Shown here one piece after another: positions 43,699-52,126 of a stretch of DNA of 64,000 bases. The stretch covers positions 62,001 to 126,000 of the forward strand of contig NZ_MBEQ01000110.1 of the NCBI RefSeq assembly GCF_001954135.1, written 5' to 3'. Position 1 is the stretch's first letter. Every line of letters starts with the position of its first letter. The translations under genes and the position numbers were made by a program. The notes beneath the pieces were generated by a model. The model did no database searches. It was not told the origin of the DNA and saw only the letters and a list, made by a program, of their open reading frames with translations. This DNA comes from Mycobacterium sp. GA-1841. GTDB lineage: Bacteria; Actinomycetota; Actinomycetes; Mycobacteriales; Mycobacteriaceae.

Positions 43699-44705
43699 AG
43701 CAGGCGACAGTCATTGCCGTCGGCGAGACGGGGTTAGTCGAGGTTCCGAAGCCGCAAACCGGGCTGAACGACGTCCTGGTGCGCATGCGTGCTTGCGGTG
43801 TATGCGGGTCCGACGGAATCTACATATCCATGGGCGGGGTCCCACCCATGGAGGGTCGCATGCCTTTGGGCCACGAACCCGCGGGTGAGGTCGTCGAGGT
43901 GGGCGCGGAAGTCGTAGGTATCCAGGTCGGGGATCACGTCGTGGTCAACCCGATGAGCGCGCCGAGCGGCATTATCGGAAATGGCGGCACCACAGGGGCG
44001 TTGGCGCCGTATCTACTCATCGAGAACGCCGTACGTGGACGCAGCCTCGAGGTGATACCCGAGCACGTACCGTGGGAGGTCGCAGCGCTCAACGAGCCCA
44101 TGGCCGTCGCCCTACACGGCGCCAATCGCTGCAACCCTCGAACCGGTGACAAGGTCGTCGTCTTCGGTGCCGGACCGGTGGGCCTCGGTGCGATTCTGGC
44201 GTTCAAATCACTTGGCGTGGGCCATGTGGTCGCGGTCGACCCAATCTCTGGCCGTCGCGAAAAGGCGCTGCAGGTTGGCGCCGACGCCGTGATTGACCCC
44301 TCCGAGGAGGACCTTGCGACGCGGCTCCTGGAACTGCACGGCGAGGGCGAGTCAATGTTCGGCGGTCGAGTCGGGACCGATGTCTACCTCGACGCAGCGG
44401 GCGCGAAATCCGTCGTCGACTCCGTCCTGGCGGTGGCGAAGCGGGGTGCGCGATTGACGGTCGTGGGTGTCCACAAGGAACCCGTGCCGGTGGAATTGCT
44501 CAACGTGATGGGCAATGAAATCGAGATCGTCGGATCCTGTGGCTACCCTGACGAAATCTTTGAAGTGACAAATGATCTCGTTGCCAACTGGCAGAAGTAC
44601 GCCGTCATCGTCAGCCACCAGATTCCGTTCGATGATGTCGAGGCGGCGTTGCGGTTGGCGTCCACCGCCGGCGCCGCGGACAAGGTCGTCGTGACGTTCC
44701 CCTGA
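43695..44705 (+). CDS. Zinc-dependent alcohol dehydrogenase (MDR), without structural zinc site
   Basis: This 336-residue medium-chain dehydrogenase has MRACGVCGSDGIYI (catalytic-zinc Cys), PLGHEPAGEVVEVG (His-Glu), and the Rossmann motif VFGAGPVGLGAIL near residue 155 followed by VVAVDPISGRRE. The four-Cys structural-zinc loop of classical ADHs is missing, and a shorter loop (VNPMSAPSGI) takes its place. It probably oxidises a secondary alcohol or polyol. It follows the VOC gene by ATGA overlap, and a 144-bp gap separates it from the next gene. Confidence 0.86.
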   Translation: MKQATVIAVGETGLVEVPKPQTGLNDVLVRMRACGVCGSDGIYISMGGVPPMEGRMPLGHEPAGEVVEVGAEVVGIQVGDHVVVNPMSAPSGIIGNGGTTGALAPYLLIENAVRGRSLEVIPEHVPWEVAALNEPMAVALHGANRCNPRTGDKVVVFGAGPVGLGAILAFKSLGVGHVVAVDPISGRREKALQVGADAVIDPSEEDLATRLLELHGEGESMFGGRVGTDVYLDAAGAKSVVDSVLAVAKRGARLTVVGVHKEPVPVELLNVMGNEIEIVGSCGYPDEIFEVTNDLVANWQKYAVIVSHQIPFDDVEAALRLASTAGAADKVVVTFP

Positions 44706-44849
44706 CGTTGCGCGACCATCTTGGGCAGTCCGTCGGAGCAAACCAATAGTCCGTCGTTCCGCTCAAGGCGCTGAGTTGCATCGAGGGCCGACCGGTTGAT
44801 GGCCATTGTCGTTCAAATGCAAAAACTGTGAAGACGAAGAGGAGATCAC

Positions 44850-46094
44850 ATGGTGGGCATCCATCGCGAAAGGCCCGGCGTTGATGCCCTTGCCGTGGCC
44901 ACTGACAATCCCGCCACGGCTCTGGGCGACGACGTGTGGATGTCTCCGGGCATCTCGAACTCGTATGCCCTCGGCACCGATGACGGTCGCGTCATCATCA
45001 ACGGCGGCGCCTTTTTCGAGGGTGAACGCCACAAGAAGGCGTTCGCCGAAGTGTCGGGCCCGACACGCGCGATCGTGGTCACGCAGGGTCACGCGGACCA
45101 CTGGGGCGGAGTCAAGGCGCTTCTCGAGCCTGGCACCGATCTGGTGATGCACTCCAATTACCGGTACTGGCGCGACGACAACACGCGACTCATGGGCTAC
45201 CGCGGCGCCAAGGCATCCTTCGCCTTCCCGCAGTTCCTGTCCGCAACGCTCGAATACTTCGATACAACTGACCCGGCGACGATCGACATGTCGTTCCCCG
45301 AGCCGACGACCACGTTCGACCGGCGTCATCAGATCACCATCGGTGGCCGCCGCATCGAATTGGCTTGGACACCGGGCGGTGAGACCACCGACGCGCTGGT
45401 GGTCTGGCTACCAGACGAGCGGATCGTGTTCACCGGCAACCTGTTCGGTCCACTGTTTGGGCATGTACCGAATCTGATGACGATCCGTGGCGACCGCTAT
45501 CGCGACCCTGCCCTTTACATCGAGTCGCTCAACACCGTGCTCGAGTTCGCTCCGGAGCGATTGATCACGGGCCATTTCGATCCCATCGAGGGGGCTGACC
45601 GGATCGCCGAGGAGGTCACGGCCATGCGAGACGCCATGCAGTCGGTTCACGACCGCACCGTCGAACTCATGGCCGGCGGCGCCAACGTGTACGAGGCGAT
45701 GAGAACGGTCGCTGTGCCGGCCGATCTGGACGTCGGCGAAGGCTACGGCAGAACGCCGTGGAACGTCCGCGCCATCTGGGAGATGTACGCCGGTTGGTTC
45801 CAACACCGCTCCACCACCGAACTGTTCGCAATTGCGCCGGCAGCCGTGGCCGAGGATGTCGTGCGCATTGCCGGTGCGCAACCACTGGTCGATGCGGCCC
45901 GTGAGCACGTCGACGACGGTCGACCGTTGCGAGCGCTGCAGCTCACCGACCTCGTGCTGGAAATCGAGCCTGGCCACGCGGATGCGCGAGCCGTGGCGGT
46001 AGACGCCCACCACGCCTTGCTCGCGAGCACCGAGAACTTCTGGGAACGAGCCTGGATCACCAAAACGATTGACGAATTGAGGGCAAGCGAATGA
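44850..46094 (+). CDS. Metallo-beta-lactamase-fold, alkylsulfatase-like hydrolase with altered metal motif
   Basis: This 414-residue protein has an N-terminal MBL domain (NSYALGTDDG; IVVTQGHADHWGG at about residues 75-87; LAWTPGGETTDALVV) and a C-terminal helical dimerisation-type domain (ANVYEAM; YGRTPWNVRAIWEMY) as in alkylsulfatases. The canonical H-x-H-x-D-H motif reads Q-G-H-A-D-H here, so the first zinc ligand is Gln. The ATG at 44850 follows GAAGAGGAG. The MBL and sulfotransferase partners in one operon suggest handling of a sulfate ester. Confidence 0.82.
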   Translation: MVGIHRERPGVDALAVATDNPATALGDDVWMSPGISNSYALGTDDGRVIINGGAFFEGERHKKAFAEVSGPTRAIVVTQGHADHWGGVKALLEPGTDLVMHSNYRYWRDDNTRLMGYRGAKASFAFPQFLSATLEYFDTTDPATIDMSFPEPTTTFDRRHQITIGGRRIELAWTPGGETTDALVVWLPDERIVFTGNLFGPLFGHVPNLMTIRGDRYRDPALYIESLNTVLEFAPERLITGHFDPIEGADRIAEEVTAMRDAMQSVHDRTVELMAGGANVYEAMRTVAVPADLDVGEGYGRTPWNVRAIWEMYAGWFQHRSTTELFAIAPAAVAEDVVRIAGAQPLVDAAREHVDDGRPLRALQLTDLVLEIEPGHADARAVAVDAHHALLASTENFWERAWITKTIDELRASE

Positions 46095-46840
46095 ACTCGG
46101 TCAAGTTCGACTTCTCCGGGGCCACCGTCCTGGTGACCGGAGGCACCAGCGGAATCGGCTACGCCATCGCGTCCGACTTCGCCGGCGCGGGCGCGAAGGT
46201 CACCGTCACGGGAACTCGAGCCAATGCGTCGGACTATCCGGACGTCGATCTCACGGACCTGACCTTCGTCCAATGCCAGCAATCCGATACCGATTCGATT
46301 GACGCCCTTGCCGAATCGCTCGCAGACCTCGACATCTTGGTCAACAACGGAGGCGCACCATACGCCGCCCAGAAGGACGAATGGGACCCCGAAGGATATG
46401 CGGGTTCGGTGGCGGTCAACATGTTTGCGCATATGCGGTTGACCATGGCATGTCACGAACGGCTCCGGGCCAGCACCTTGGCGGGCGGCAGCAGCGTTGT
46501 CTCGATCGTTTCAATGTCTGCCTTCGTCTCCGCCGTGGCGGTGCCTGCATACAGCTCGTCGAAGGCCGGCATGGTGGCCTTCACCAAGAACCTAGCCCGA
46601 CGCTGGGTCGACGACGGCATCCGCGTCAACGCTGTAGCGCCGGGACTCATCAAAACGAGAATGACCGCACCGGTTCTCGACTTCCCCGAAGCGCTCGAGC
46701 CTGAAATGCGGCACACCCCGATGAACCGGATGGGCCTCGCTGAGGAAATCTCGCCGGCTGTGCTCTTCCTGTGCAGCGACGCTGCGTCCTATATCACCGG
46801 AACCACTGTCGCCGTCGACGGCGGCTACCTGACGGTCTAG
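46091..46840 (+). CDS. SDR-family oxidoreductase
   Basis: This 249-residue short-chain dehydrogenase has TVLVTGGTSGIGYAIA, LDILVNNGGAPYAA (NNGG variant), VSIVSMSAFVSA with catalytic Ser, PAYSSSKAG with Tyr-x-x-x-Lys, and VAVDGGYLTV at the C-terminus. It starts at the ATG of an ATGA overlap with the MBL gene and ends 13 nt before the sulfotransferase, so all three are co-translated. The cluster has three SDRs in total. Confidence 0.9.
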   Translation: MNSVKFDFSGATVLVTGGTSGIGYAIASDFAGAGAKVTVTGTRANASDYPDVDLTDLTFVQCQQSDTDSIDALAESLADLDILVNNGGAPYAAQKDEWDPEGYAGSVAVNMFAHMRLTMACHERLRASTLAGGSSVVSIVSMSAFVSAVAVPAYSSSKAGMVAFTKNLARRWVDDGIRVNAVAPGLIKTRMTAPVLDFPEALEPEMRHTPMNRMGLAEEISPAVLFLCSDAASYITGTTVAVDGGYLTV

Positions 46841-46852
46841 GAGCGCCCTTCA

Positions 46853-48037
46853 ATGAGCCAATTCGACGCCGTGACAACGTCCGACGACGTGCTGCGTCTT
46901 GCCATAGAGGCCACGGGCGTTCCGCAACCACAGTCCGAGTCGTGGCGCCCAGGCCTGGATATCATGCTCGATGAACTCGCTTCGTCGTCTGCGTTCAGCG
47001 CACACGGTCGGGACTACATCATCGACAACTCCGTCAAAGCGCTCGCGCGTCGCCTCCAGGTAGATGACTACGCCGAGAAACACCCCGAGGTTCTCGACGC
47101 ATCTGTCGAGCGCCCGATCTTCATACTGGGCATGCCTCGCACGGGTACGACTGTGATCAGTTACCTGCTCGACCAGGATCCGGCTCGGCGTTCGCTACTG
47201 CACTGGGAGTGTGTACATCCGATCCCCCCGGCCACCAGTGACACCCTGCGTACCGACCCACGATGCCTAGCGCTGATCGAGGAACAGAACCTGCTGCTCA
47301 ATGCGCTGCGCAGCGCTCACATGTCCGTCCCGCACTGGGAAGACGCCGACGGTCCGACAGAGTGCATGTTCATCCACAACCAGGATTTCAAGGGCTTGTC
47401 GTGGGATGCGTTCATGAAGACGTCGCGGTACGCCGAGTGGTTGTTCGAAAAGGCAGACATGACGACCACCTACGAATATCAGAAGCGATATCTGCAGGTG
47501 CTTCAGTCCACCGCCCCCGGAACGTGGAGCTTGAAGATGCCGTCCCACTCCATTCACATCGAGGCACTACTCGAGGTATTTCCCGATGCTCGACTCATCT
47601 GGGCGCACCGCGACCCCTATCGCGCAACCGGGTCGTTGGCCAATCTCTGGAAGCTGCCCAAAAGGCTGACACTGCAACCTGACTCGATCGATATTCCAGA
47701 CATGGGGCGACAGGCTCAGTGGCAGATGAGCTACCACGTCGACAGGCCACTGCGAGCACGTGAGCGCATCGGGGACGACCGCTTCTTCCACATGTACTAC
47801 TCCGATATGATGCGCGACCCGCTCGACGTCATGCGGCGCATCTACGCCTGGGCGGGTGATCCGCTCACCGAGGAAACCGAGAACCGGATGCGTGCCTGGC
47901 TCACGGCTCACCCCCAAGATCACTACGGGACCAACACCTACAGCCTCGAGGAGTACTCGCTGACTGTAGATGTGCTCCAACCCACATTCGCGGAGTACCT
48001 CGACACCTTCCCCATCGAACTGGAGGCCAAAGCGTGA
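46853..48037 (+). CDS. Sulfotransferase (PAPS-dependent, sulfotransferase-3 type)
   Basis: This 394-residue protein has a 5'-phosphosulfate-binding loop RPIFILGMPRTGTTVIS near residue 87 and the 3'-phosphate region IWAHRDPYRATGSLANL near 247. These are typical of bacterial PAPS sulfotransferases that modify lipids, sterols or small alcohols. The ATG follows AGGAGCG at 8-9 nt. It is the last gene of the operon. With the upstream alkylsulfatase-like protein it suggests a sulfation/desulfation theme; the acceptor is unknown. Confidence 0.85.
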   Translation: MSQFDAVTTSDDVLRLAIEATGVPQPQSESWRPGLDIMLDELASSSAFSAHGRDYIIDNSVKALARRLQVDDYAEKHPEVLDASVERPIFILGMPRTGTTVISYLLDQDPARRSLLHWECVHPIPPATSDTLRTDPRCLALIEEQNLLLNALRSAHMSVPHWEDADGPTECMFIHNQDFKGLSWDAFMKTSRYAEWLFEKADMTTTYEYQKRYLQVLQSTAPGTWSLKMPSHSIHIEALLEVFPDARLIWAHRDPYRATGSLANLWKLPKRLTLQPDSIDIPDMGRQAQWQMSYHVDRPLRARERIGDDRFFHMYYSDMMRDPLDVMRRIYAWAGDPLTEETENRMRAWLTAHPQDHYGTNTYSLEEYSLTVDVLQPTFAEYLDTFPIELEAKA

Positions 48038-48230
48038 CGAGTACACCGCAATGGGGCCTGATGTGCGCCCGAGTGTCGACGCGTGTGGTGGTTGAGCTCG
48101 CAAACTAATAGTCAGTCGCACCACGCGGTATCGGCGAGAGCGTCAATTATTAAGTGAAGGCGGAAATTTCGAATACATTCCCGCGCCGAGGTTCGTCGTG
48201 CAACCATCGGCCTTGGCGTGAGGAGCAAAG

Positions 48231-48602
48231 ATGAGAATTGCCGTTGCCGCGGTGTTGATCGGGATGGCCGCCATGGGTGTGGCTGCTCCGGCGAACGCGA
48301 ACCCCAACTCGGATGATCCAAATTGTGCCGCGGAGCCGTTTCTGGCCGAGTGTGCAGACAGCGGATTCGGGGCACCCACCGGTCCGTCGGACTCGGCGTG
48401 CATTTCCTCGCCGATCGATCCGGTGTGCGCAGGAGGTCCGTACGCCCCGCCGGCGCCGGCCATGCCGCCGCCAGTGGGTAGCGACTTGCCGGGAAGCATG
48501 ATGCCCGACGGGATGCCCTATGGCAGCGGTCCGCCGCCTGGCATGCCTGGGAGCATCCCGGGGATGCCGGGGAGTATGCCCGGGATGCCCGGCAGCATCT
48601 AA
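48231..48602 (+). CDS. Small secreted Pro/Gly/Met-rich repeat protein
   Basis: This 123-residue protein has an N-terminal signal peptide with a likely cleavage site after ANA (residue 23). The mature part has five Cys in its first half (PNCAAEP; AECADS; SACISS; DPVCAG are visible segments) and a C-terminal low-complexity tail with PGMPGSI/M repeats. It is independent of the sulfotransferase operon (194-bp gap with an AT-richer promoter-like stretch) and overlaps the convergent thioesterase stop by 4 nt. No enzymatic motif is seen; it is a predicted envelope or secreted protein. Confidence 0.7.
   Translation: MRIAVAAVLIGMAAMGVAAPANANPNSDDPNCAAEPFLAECADSGFGAPTGPSDSACISSPIDPVCAGGPYAPPAPAMPPPVGSDLPGSMMPDGMPYGSGPPPGMPGSIPGMPGSMPGMPGSI
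48537..48599 (+). repeat. Tandem PGMPGS-coding repeats
   Basis: Short tandem repeats of about 21 nt coding variants of PGMPGSI/M make up the 3' end of the secreted-protein gene. They are in frame and slightly diverged, consistent with slippage-prone coding repeats. Confidence 0.6.
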
Positions 48603-49399
48603 CCCGGCGCGCGCATCACCAACAGCGTCTGGGCGGACGTGCCGATAAACCCTTGGCGGTCAAAGATTTCCGCCGTCGTTGCGCCGATACCGTCCGGGCC
48701 GATCGAACCGCGGGCCCGCAACGCGAAATCCGACCCGACGGGCAGGCGGTGCACATGCACCGAGGTGTCGGTGTTCATGAAGATGAACTTCTGCGGATCC
48801 AGCGCCGCACCAATGCCATTGGCCGAATCCACCACGAGTGCGAGCCGCTGCAGAGCCGTGGTCTCCTCGCCGTCGACCACCGGCGTCAACGGACTCATCC
48901 ACGCCACGGCGGCCTCACCTTCGGCCGTACGCTGCCGTCGCCATGTCACGGTGTCCAGGTAACCCGCGGCACCGGCCCAGCTGTGCGCCACCTCGGAGGC
49001 TTCGCCCTCCACCAACGGTGGGAAGCGGTCGGTGGCCACGTCACTCGTGTCGCTGGGCGACAGCAGCCACGAAGTCACCCGCGCTACCGCGCGCCAGGTT
49101 CCGTCGGGGCGGGCCGCCTCCATCTCCGAGGCGACCATCGAGATTCGTGACCCAGGGCGGTCCACCCATGCCCGAACCCGAACCGGCGCAACCGGAATCG
49201 CACCGAGGATGTCCAGGGTCAACCGGCCGACCCGCAGGCCCGATCCTGCGGTCAACTCCTCGATGGCCTTGGTCAGCAGCGCCAGTGGCGGTGAACCGTG
49301 CTGGATGGCCGGATCCCAGTTGCTCCGGGTGTCGGCGGTGGACTCGAACAGTTGGTACTCACCATCGGCCCCGAGCCGATGGTAGTGACAGCCGATCAT
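48599..49399 (-). CDS. Acyl-CoA thioesterase (TesB/hot-dog family)
   Basis: This 266-residue double hot-dog protein starts at the ATG 49399 (MIGCHYHRLG), which overlaps the RecB-family stop by ATGA. It has HGSPPLALLTKAIEEL near the first hot-dog helix, LTLDILGAIPVAP, and NTDTSVHVHRLPVGSDF with the second-domain Asp region. TesB-like enzymes hydrolyse acyl-CoA. It is convergent with the secreted-protein gene and co-directional with the nuclease. It may be unrelated to the 1-32 kb pathway. Confidence 0.78.
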   Translation of the reverse strand: MIGCHYHRLGADGEYQLFESTADTRSNWDPAIQHGSPPLALLTKAIEELTAGSGLRVGRLTLDILGAIPVAPVRVRAWVDRPGSRISMVASEMEAARPDGTWRAVARVTSWLLSPSDTSDVATDRFPPLVEGEASEVAHSWAGAAGYLDTVTWRRQRTAEGEAAVAWMSPLTPVVDGEETTALQRLALVVDSANGIGAALDPQKFIFMNTDTSVHVHRLPVGSDFALRARGSIGPDGIGATTAEIFDRQGFIGTSAQTLLVMRAPG

Positions 49400-50223
49400 G
49401 CAGCTCCCGATTCTGGCCAGCCCGGGTACGGCGGCGGGGTGCCGCCGAAGGCCGGGCACAGGCTCTGGTGTGCGCACCACGAGCACAAGCGCGACGGGTT
49501 GGGCCGGAAGTCTCCGGTGGCCCCGGCCACCTGGATGGCCTGCCAGATCGCCATCAGCGTGCGCTCGAACCGCAGCAACTCGTCATGGTTGGGGGAGTAG
49601 TCGAGCACCTGACCGTCGGCGAGGTACAGCAACCGCAGCCGCGACGGCATCACGCCGCGCGAGCGCAGCAACGCCACGGCGTAGAACTTCATCTGGAACA
49701 TGGCCTTGAACTCGGCCTGGGCGAACGCCTGCGACGGCGCTTTGCCGGTCTTGTAGTCGACGACCCGCAACTCGCCCGACGGAGCGACATCGATTCGGTC
49801 GACAAATCCGCGCAACAGGGTGCCGTCGGCCAACTCGACCTCTAGGCGGTGCTCGCAGCACTGCGGGTCGAACCGGGTCGGATCCTCCAGCCGGTAATAC
49901 CCGGACAGCAGCGCCCTCGCCTCGGCCAGCAACGTGGCCGGATACTCGGTGTCGGCCAACTCGGGTTCGGCGGCGACCACCTGCTCCCAGGCCGGCTCCA
50001 CCAGCGTCAGCGCGGTGTCGTGGATACGTTCGGCCGCAGGCAACCCGTAGAGCTGTTCCAGCGCCGCATGCACCAGGGACCCCCGTAGCTGCGCGGTGGA
50101 CCGTGGCTCGGGTAACCGGTCGATGGCCCGGAATCGGTACAGCAGCGGGCATTGTTTGAAATCACCAGCCCGCGACGGCGACAACGCCGGGCGGCGCTGG
50201 ATCAGGGCCGGCTCCTCACTCAC
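49396..50223 (-). CDS. RecB-family PD-(D/E)XK exonuclease
   Basis: This 275-residue protein starts at a GTG (VSEEPALIQRRPA). It has an N-terminal SRAGDFKQCPLLYRFR segment, a PD-(D/E)XK core (FVDRIDVAPSGELRVVDYKTGKAP with Asp and Asp-Tyr-Lys-Thr-Gly), and a C-terminal four-Cys iron-sulfur-like motif (first Cys near 114, then CSWC...C at about 250-262). The family resembles Rv2119 and Cas4-like nucleases. It is divergent from trmI, as the corresponding genes are in M. tuberculosis. Confidence 0.85.
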   Translation of the reverse strand: MSEEPALIQRRPALSPSRAGDFKQCPLLYRFRAIDRLPEPRSTAQLRGSLVHAALEQLYGLPAAERIHDTALTLVEPAWEQVVAAEPELADTEYPATLLAEARALLSGYYRLEDPTRFDPQCCEHRLEVELADGTLLRGFVDRIDVAPSGELRVVDYKTGKAPSQAFAQAEFKAMFQMKFYAVALLRSRGVMPSRLRLLYLADGQVLDYSPNHDELLRFERTLMAIWQAIQVAGATGDFRPNPSRLCSWCAHQSLCPAFGGTPPPYPGWPESGAA

Positions 50224-50308
50224 ATCAGTCAGCCTAGGACCGGGCACCGACAAAAATGAGCAACCCCCACGCACCCGGCCGGTGTGGCTACTGGCAGGCT
50301 GGACGTCC

Positions 50309-51187
50309 GTGGCAGCGAAGAGACCGACCGGACCGTTTGCCGTTGGCGACCGGGTGCAACTCACCGACGCCAAGGGCCGGCGCTACACGATGGTGCTCAA
50401 CCCCGGCGGCGAGTTCCACACCCATCGCGGCATCATCGCCTTCGACAACGTGATCGGCCTGCCGGAAGGCAGCGTGGTCAAATCCACCAACGGCGATCAG
50501 TTCTTGGTGCTGCGCCCGCTTCTGGTCGACTATGTGATGTCGATGCCACGCGGTGCGCAGGTGATCTATCCGAAGGACGCCGCGCAGATCGTGCACGAGG
50601 GGGACATCTTCCCGGGCGCCCGGGTGCTGGAGGCCGGTGCCGGGTCCGGCGCACTGACGTGCTCACTGCTGCGTGCGGTGGGCCCTGAGGGGCGCGTCAC
50701 CTCCTACGAGATCCGTGACGATCACGCCCCGACCGCCGAGCGCAACGTCATCACGTTCTTCGGCGAGCGCCCGGAGAACTGGGACCTCGTGGTCGCCGAC
50801 CTCGCCGACTACGACGGGCCGGAGATGGACCGCGTGGTGCTCGACATGCTGGCGCCCTGGGAAGTGCTGCCGGCCGTCTCCAAGGCCCTGGTGCCCGGCG
50901 GCGTGCTGATCGTCTACGTCGCCACGGTCACGCAGCTGTCGCGGGTCGTGGAGGCGCTGCGCGAGCAGCAGTGCTGGACCGAGCCGCGGTCCTGGGAGAG
51001 CATGCAGCGCGGCTGGCATGTGGTGGGTCTGGCGGTTCGCCCGGAACACAACATGCGCGGCCATACCGCGTTCCTCGTCAGTGCACGCAGGTTGGCGCCG
51101 GGCGCGGTGGCGCCGGTTCCGCTGCGCAAGAAGCGTCAGCTCGCCGTCGAGGCAGTGGAGTCCGCGTCGTCGGATTCGGGCGCCTGA
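50309..51187 (+). CDS. trmI: tRNA (adenine-58-N1)-methyltransferase TrmI
   Basis: This 292-residue protein has an N-terminal beta domain (VQLTDAKGRRYTMVLNPGG), YPKDAAQIVHEGDIFPG, and the SAM motif VLEAGAGSGALT near residue 112, followed by YEIRDDHA. It closely matches the conserved segments of Rv2118c, including VYVATVTQLSR and MRGHTAFLV. It methylates A58 in the tRNA T-loop. The GTG start at 50309 gives the expected N-terminus. It sits between the RecB-type nuclease and DUF503 genes, as in M. tuberculosis. Confidence 0.92.
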   Translation: MAAKRPTGPFAVGDRVQLTDAKGRRYTMVLNPGGEFHTHRGIIAFDNVIGLPEGSVVKSTNGDQFLVLRPLLVDYVMSMPRGAQVIYPKDAAQIVHEGDIFPGARVLEAGAGSGALTCSLLRAVGPEGRVTSYEIRDDHAPTAERNVITFFGERPENWDLVVADLADYDGPEMDRVVLDMLAPWEVLPAVSKALVPGGVLIVYVATVTQLSRVVEALREQQCWTEPRSWESMQRGWHVVGLAVRPEHNMRGHTAFLVSARRLAPGAVAPVPLRKKRQLAVEAVESASSDSGA

Positions 51188-51231
51188 CGGTCGAGCCATC
51201 GGCGTCGCATTCTGCACCAGGGTCGCGCCTC

Positions 51232-51247
51232 GGCGGAAATCACCGCC
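51232..51247. terminator. Small GC hairpin between convergent genes
   Basis: GGCGG and CCGCC with the 6-nt loop AAATCA lie in the 94-bp gap between the trmI stop and the DUF503 stop. The stem is short and there is no T tract. Confidence 0.3.
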
Positions 51248-51281
51248 CTCAGGTCGAAAACGGCACGCGTGGTGCTGCGGC

Positions 51282-51575
51282 CTAGTCGTCGCTGTGGTGC
51301 AGGCCCCGCCGGGTCGACAGCAGTTCGAGTTCGGGACGGAACGCCACCATGCGTTCGGCAGCGTCGAGTACCTCGACCACATGGGCGCGGTCGGCGGCCA
51401 CGAGAGCCATGCCGATGCTGGCCCGGCGATGCAGATCCTGCTGGCCGGTCTCCGCGGCCGAGACCGCGAGCTTGCGCTGCAGTTCGGCGATCACCGGCCG
51501 GATGACCGAGCGCTTCTGCTTGAGCGAATGCACATCTCCGAGCAGAAGGTCGAACTCCAGCCAGCCGATCCACAT
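51282..51575 (-). CDS. DUF503 (YlxP-like) protein
   Basis: This 97-residue protein has the DUF503 signatures LLLGDVHSLKQKRSVIRPV at about residues 10-28, ASIGMALVAADRAHVVEVLDAAERMV, and a charged C-terminus. It corresponds to Rv2117 by position, size and orientation. DUF503/YlxP proteins are small alpha/beta proteins; a ribosome-related role has been proposed for relatives. It follows the LppK-like gene with a 6-nt gap. Confidence 0.85.
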   Translation of the reverse strand: MWIGWLEFDLLLGDVHSLKQKRSVIRPVIAELQRKLAVSAAETGQQDLHRRASIGMALVAADRAHVVEVLDAAERMVAFRPELELLSTRRGLHHSDD

Positions 51576-51581
51576 ACCGGC

Positions 51582-52118
51582 TCAGCGGGGCGGGGTGGAC
51601 GCAGGAGACTTGCCACCCGAACCCATCACGAGCAACAGGTCGGCGGTATGCCTGGTCAGTTGCCAGCCATCGCCGTGCGGGGTGAACTCCATCGGGAAAG
51701 TGAACTGGCGCGCGTCATCGGAGGCCGCGGTGACCCTGACGGTGGCCACCACGTTCTTCGGCTCCGTAGGGGACCACGCCAGATCCGTCGCCTCGAACGC
51801 CAGCGGGGAGAAGCCGTTGTCGGCCAAGGCATGGCTGAACTTGTCCAGCGCGGCGGCGTCATCGGCGGTGCCCTGTTCCACCAGACCCACCTTGTCGGGC
51901 CCGGCCACGTTGACGTCGGCCAGCTGATACAGCACGCCGGTCAACGCATCGGCGGCCGGTAACGGTGCCGCGGGCGGCTCGGCCGGAGCCGTCGCCGGCA
52001 TCGCGGTGGTCGTCGGGTGCGACCGCTGCGCAGGGTGATCGTTCGTACTACACCCGCAGAGCCCAAGTGCCGCCACAATCGTGGCGGCACTCAGGACTGC
52101 GATACGGCTGCGGTTCAA
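51582..52118 (-). CDS. lppK: LppK-like lipoprotein
   Basis: This 178-residue protein has a signal peptide and lipobox LCGC near residue 21. A Thr/Ala/Pro-rich linker is followed by a domain resembling the MTB12-like protein of the neighbouring gene (LPAADALTGVLYQLADVNVAGPDKVGLVEQG). The position and orientation match Rv2116 (lppK). It is predicted to be membrane-anchored and exported. The pair of paralogs probably arose by duplication. Confidence 0.8.
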   Translation of the reverse strand: MNRSRIAVLSAATIVAALGLCGCSTNDHPAQRSHPTTTAMPATAPAEPPAAPLPAADALTGVLYQLADVNVAGPDKVGLVEQGTADDAAALDKFSHALADNGFSPLAFEATDLAWSPTEPKNVVATVRVTAASDDARQFTFPMEFTPHGDGWQLTRHTADLLLVMGSGGKSPASTPPR

Positions 52119-52126
52119 TTACCTAC

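Noticed and set aside
48537..48599. CRISPR-like or mobile-element repeats
   Set aside because: The repeats are in-frame coding repeats in a secreted protein with no spacers or cas genes nearby.
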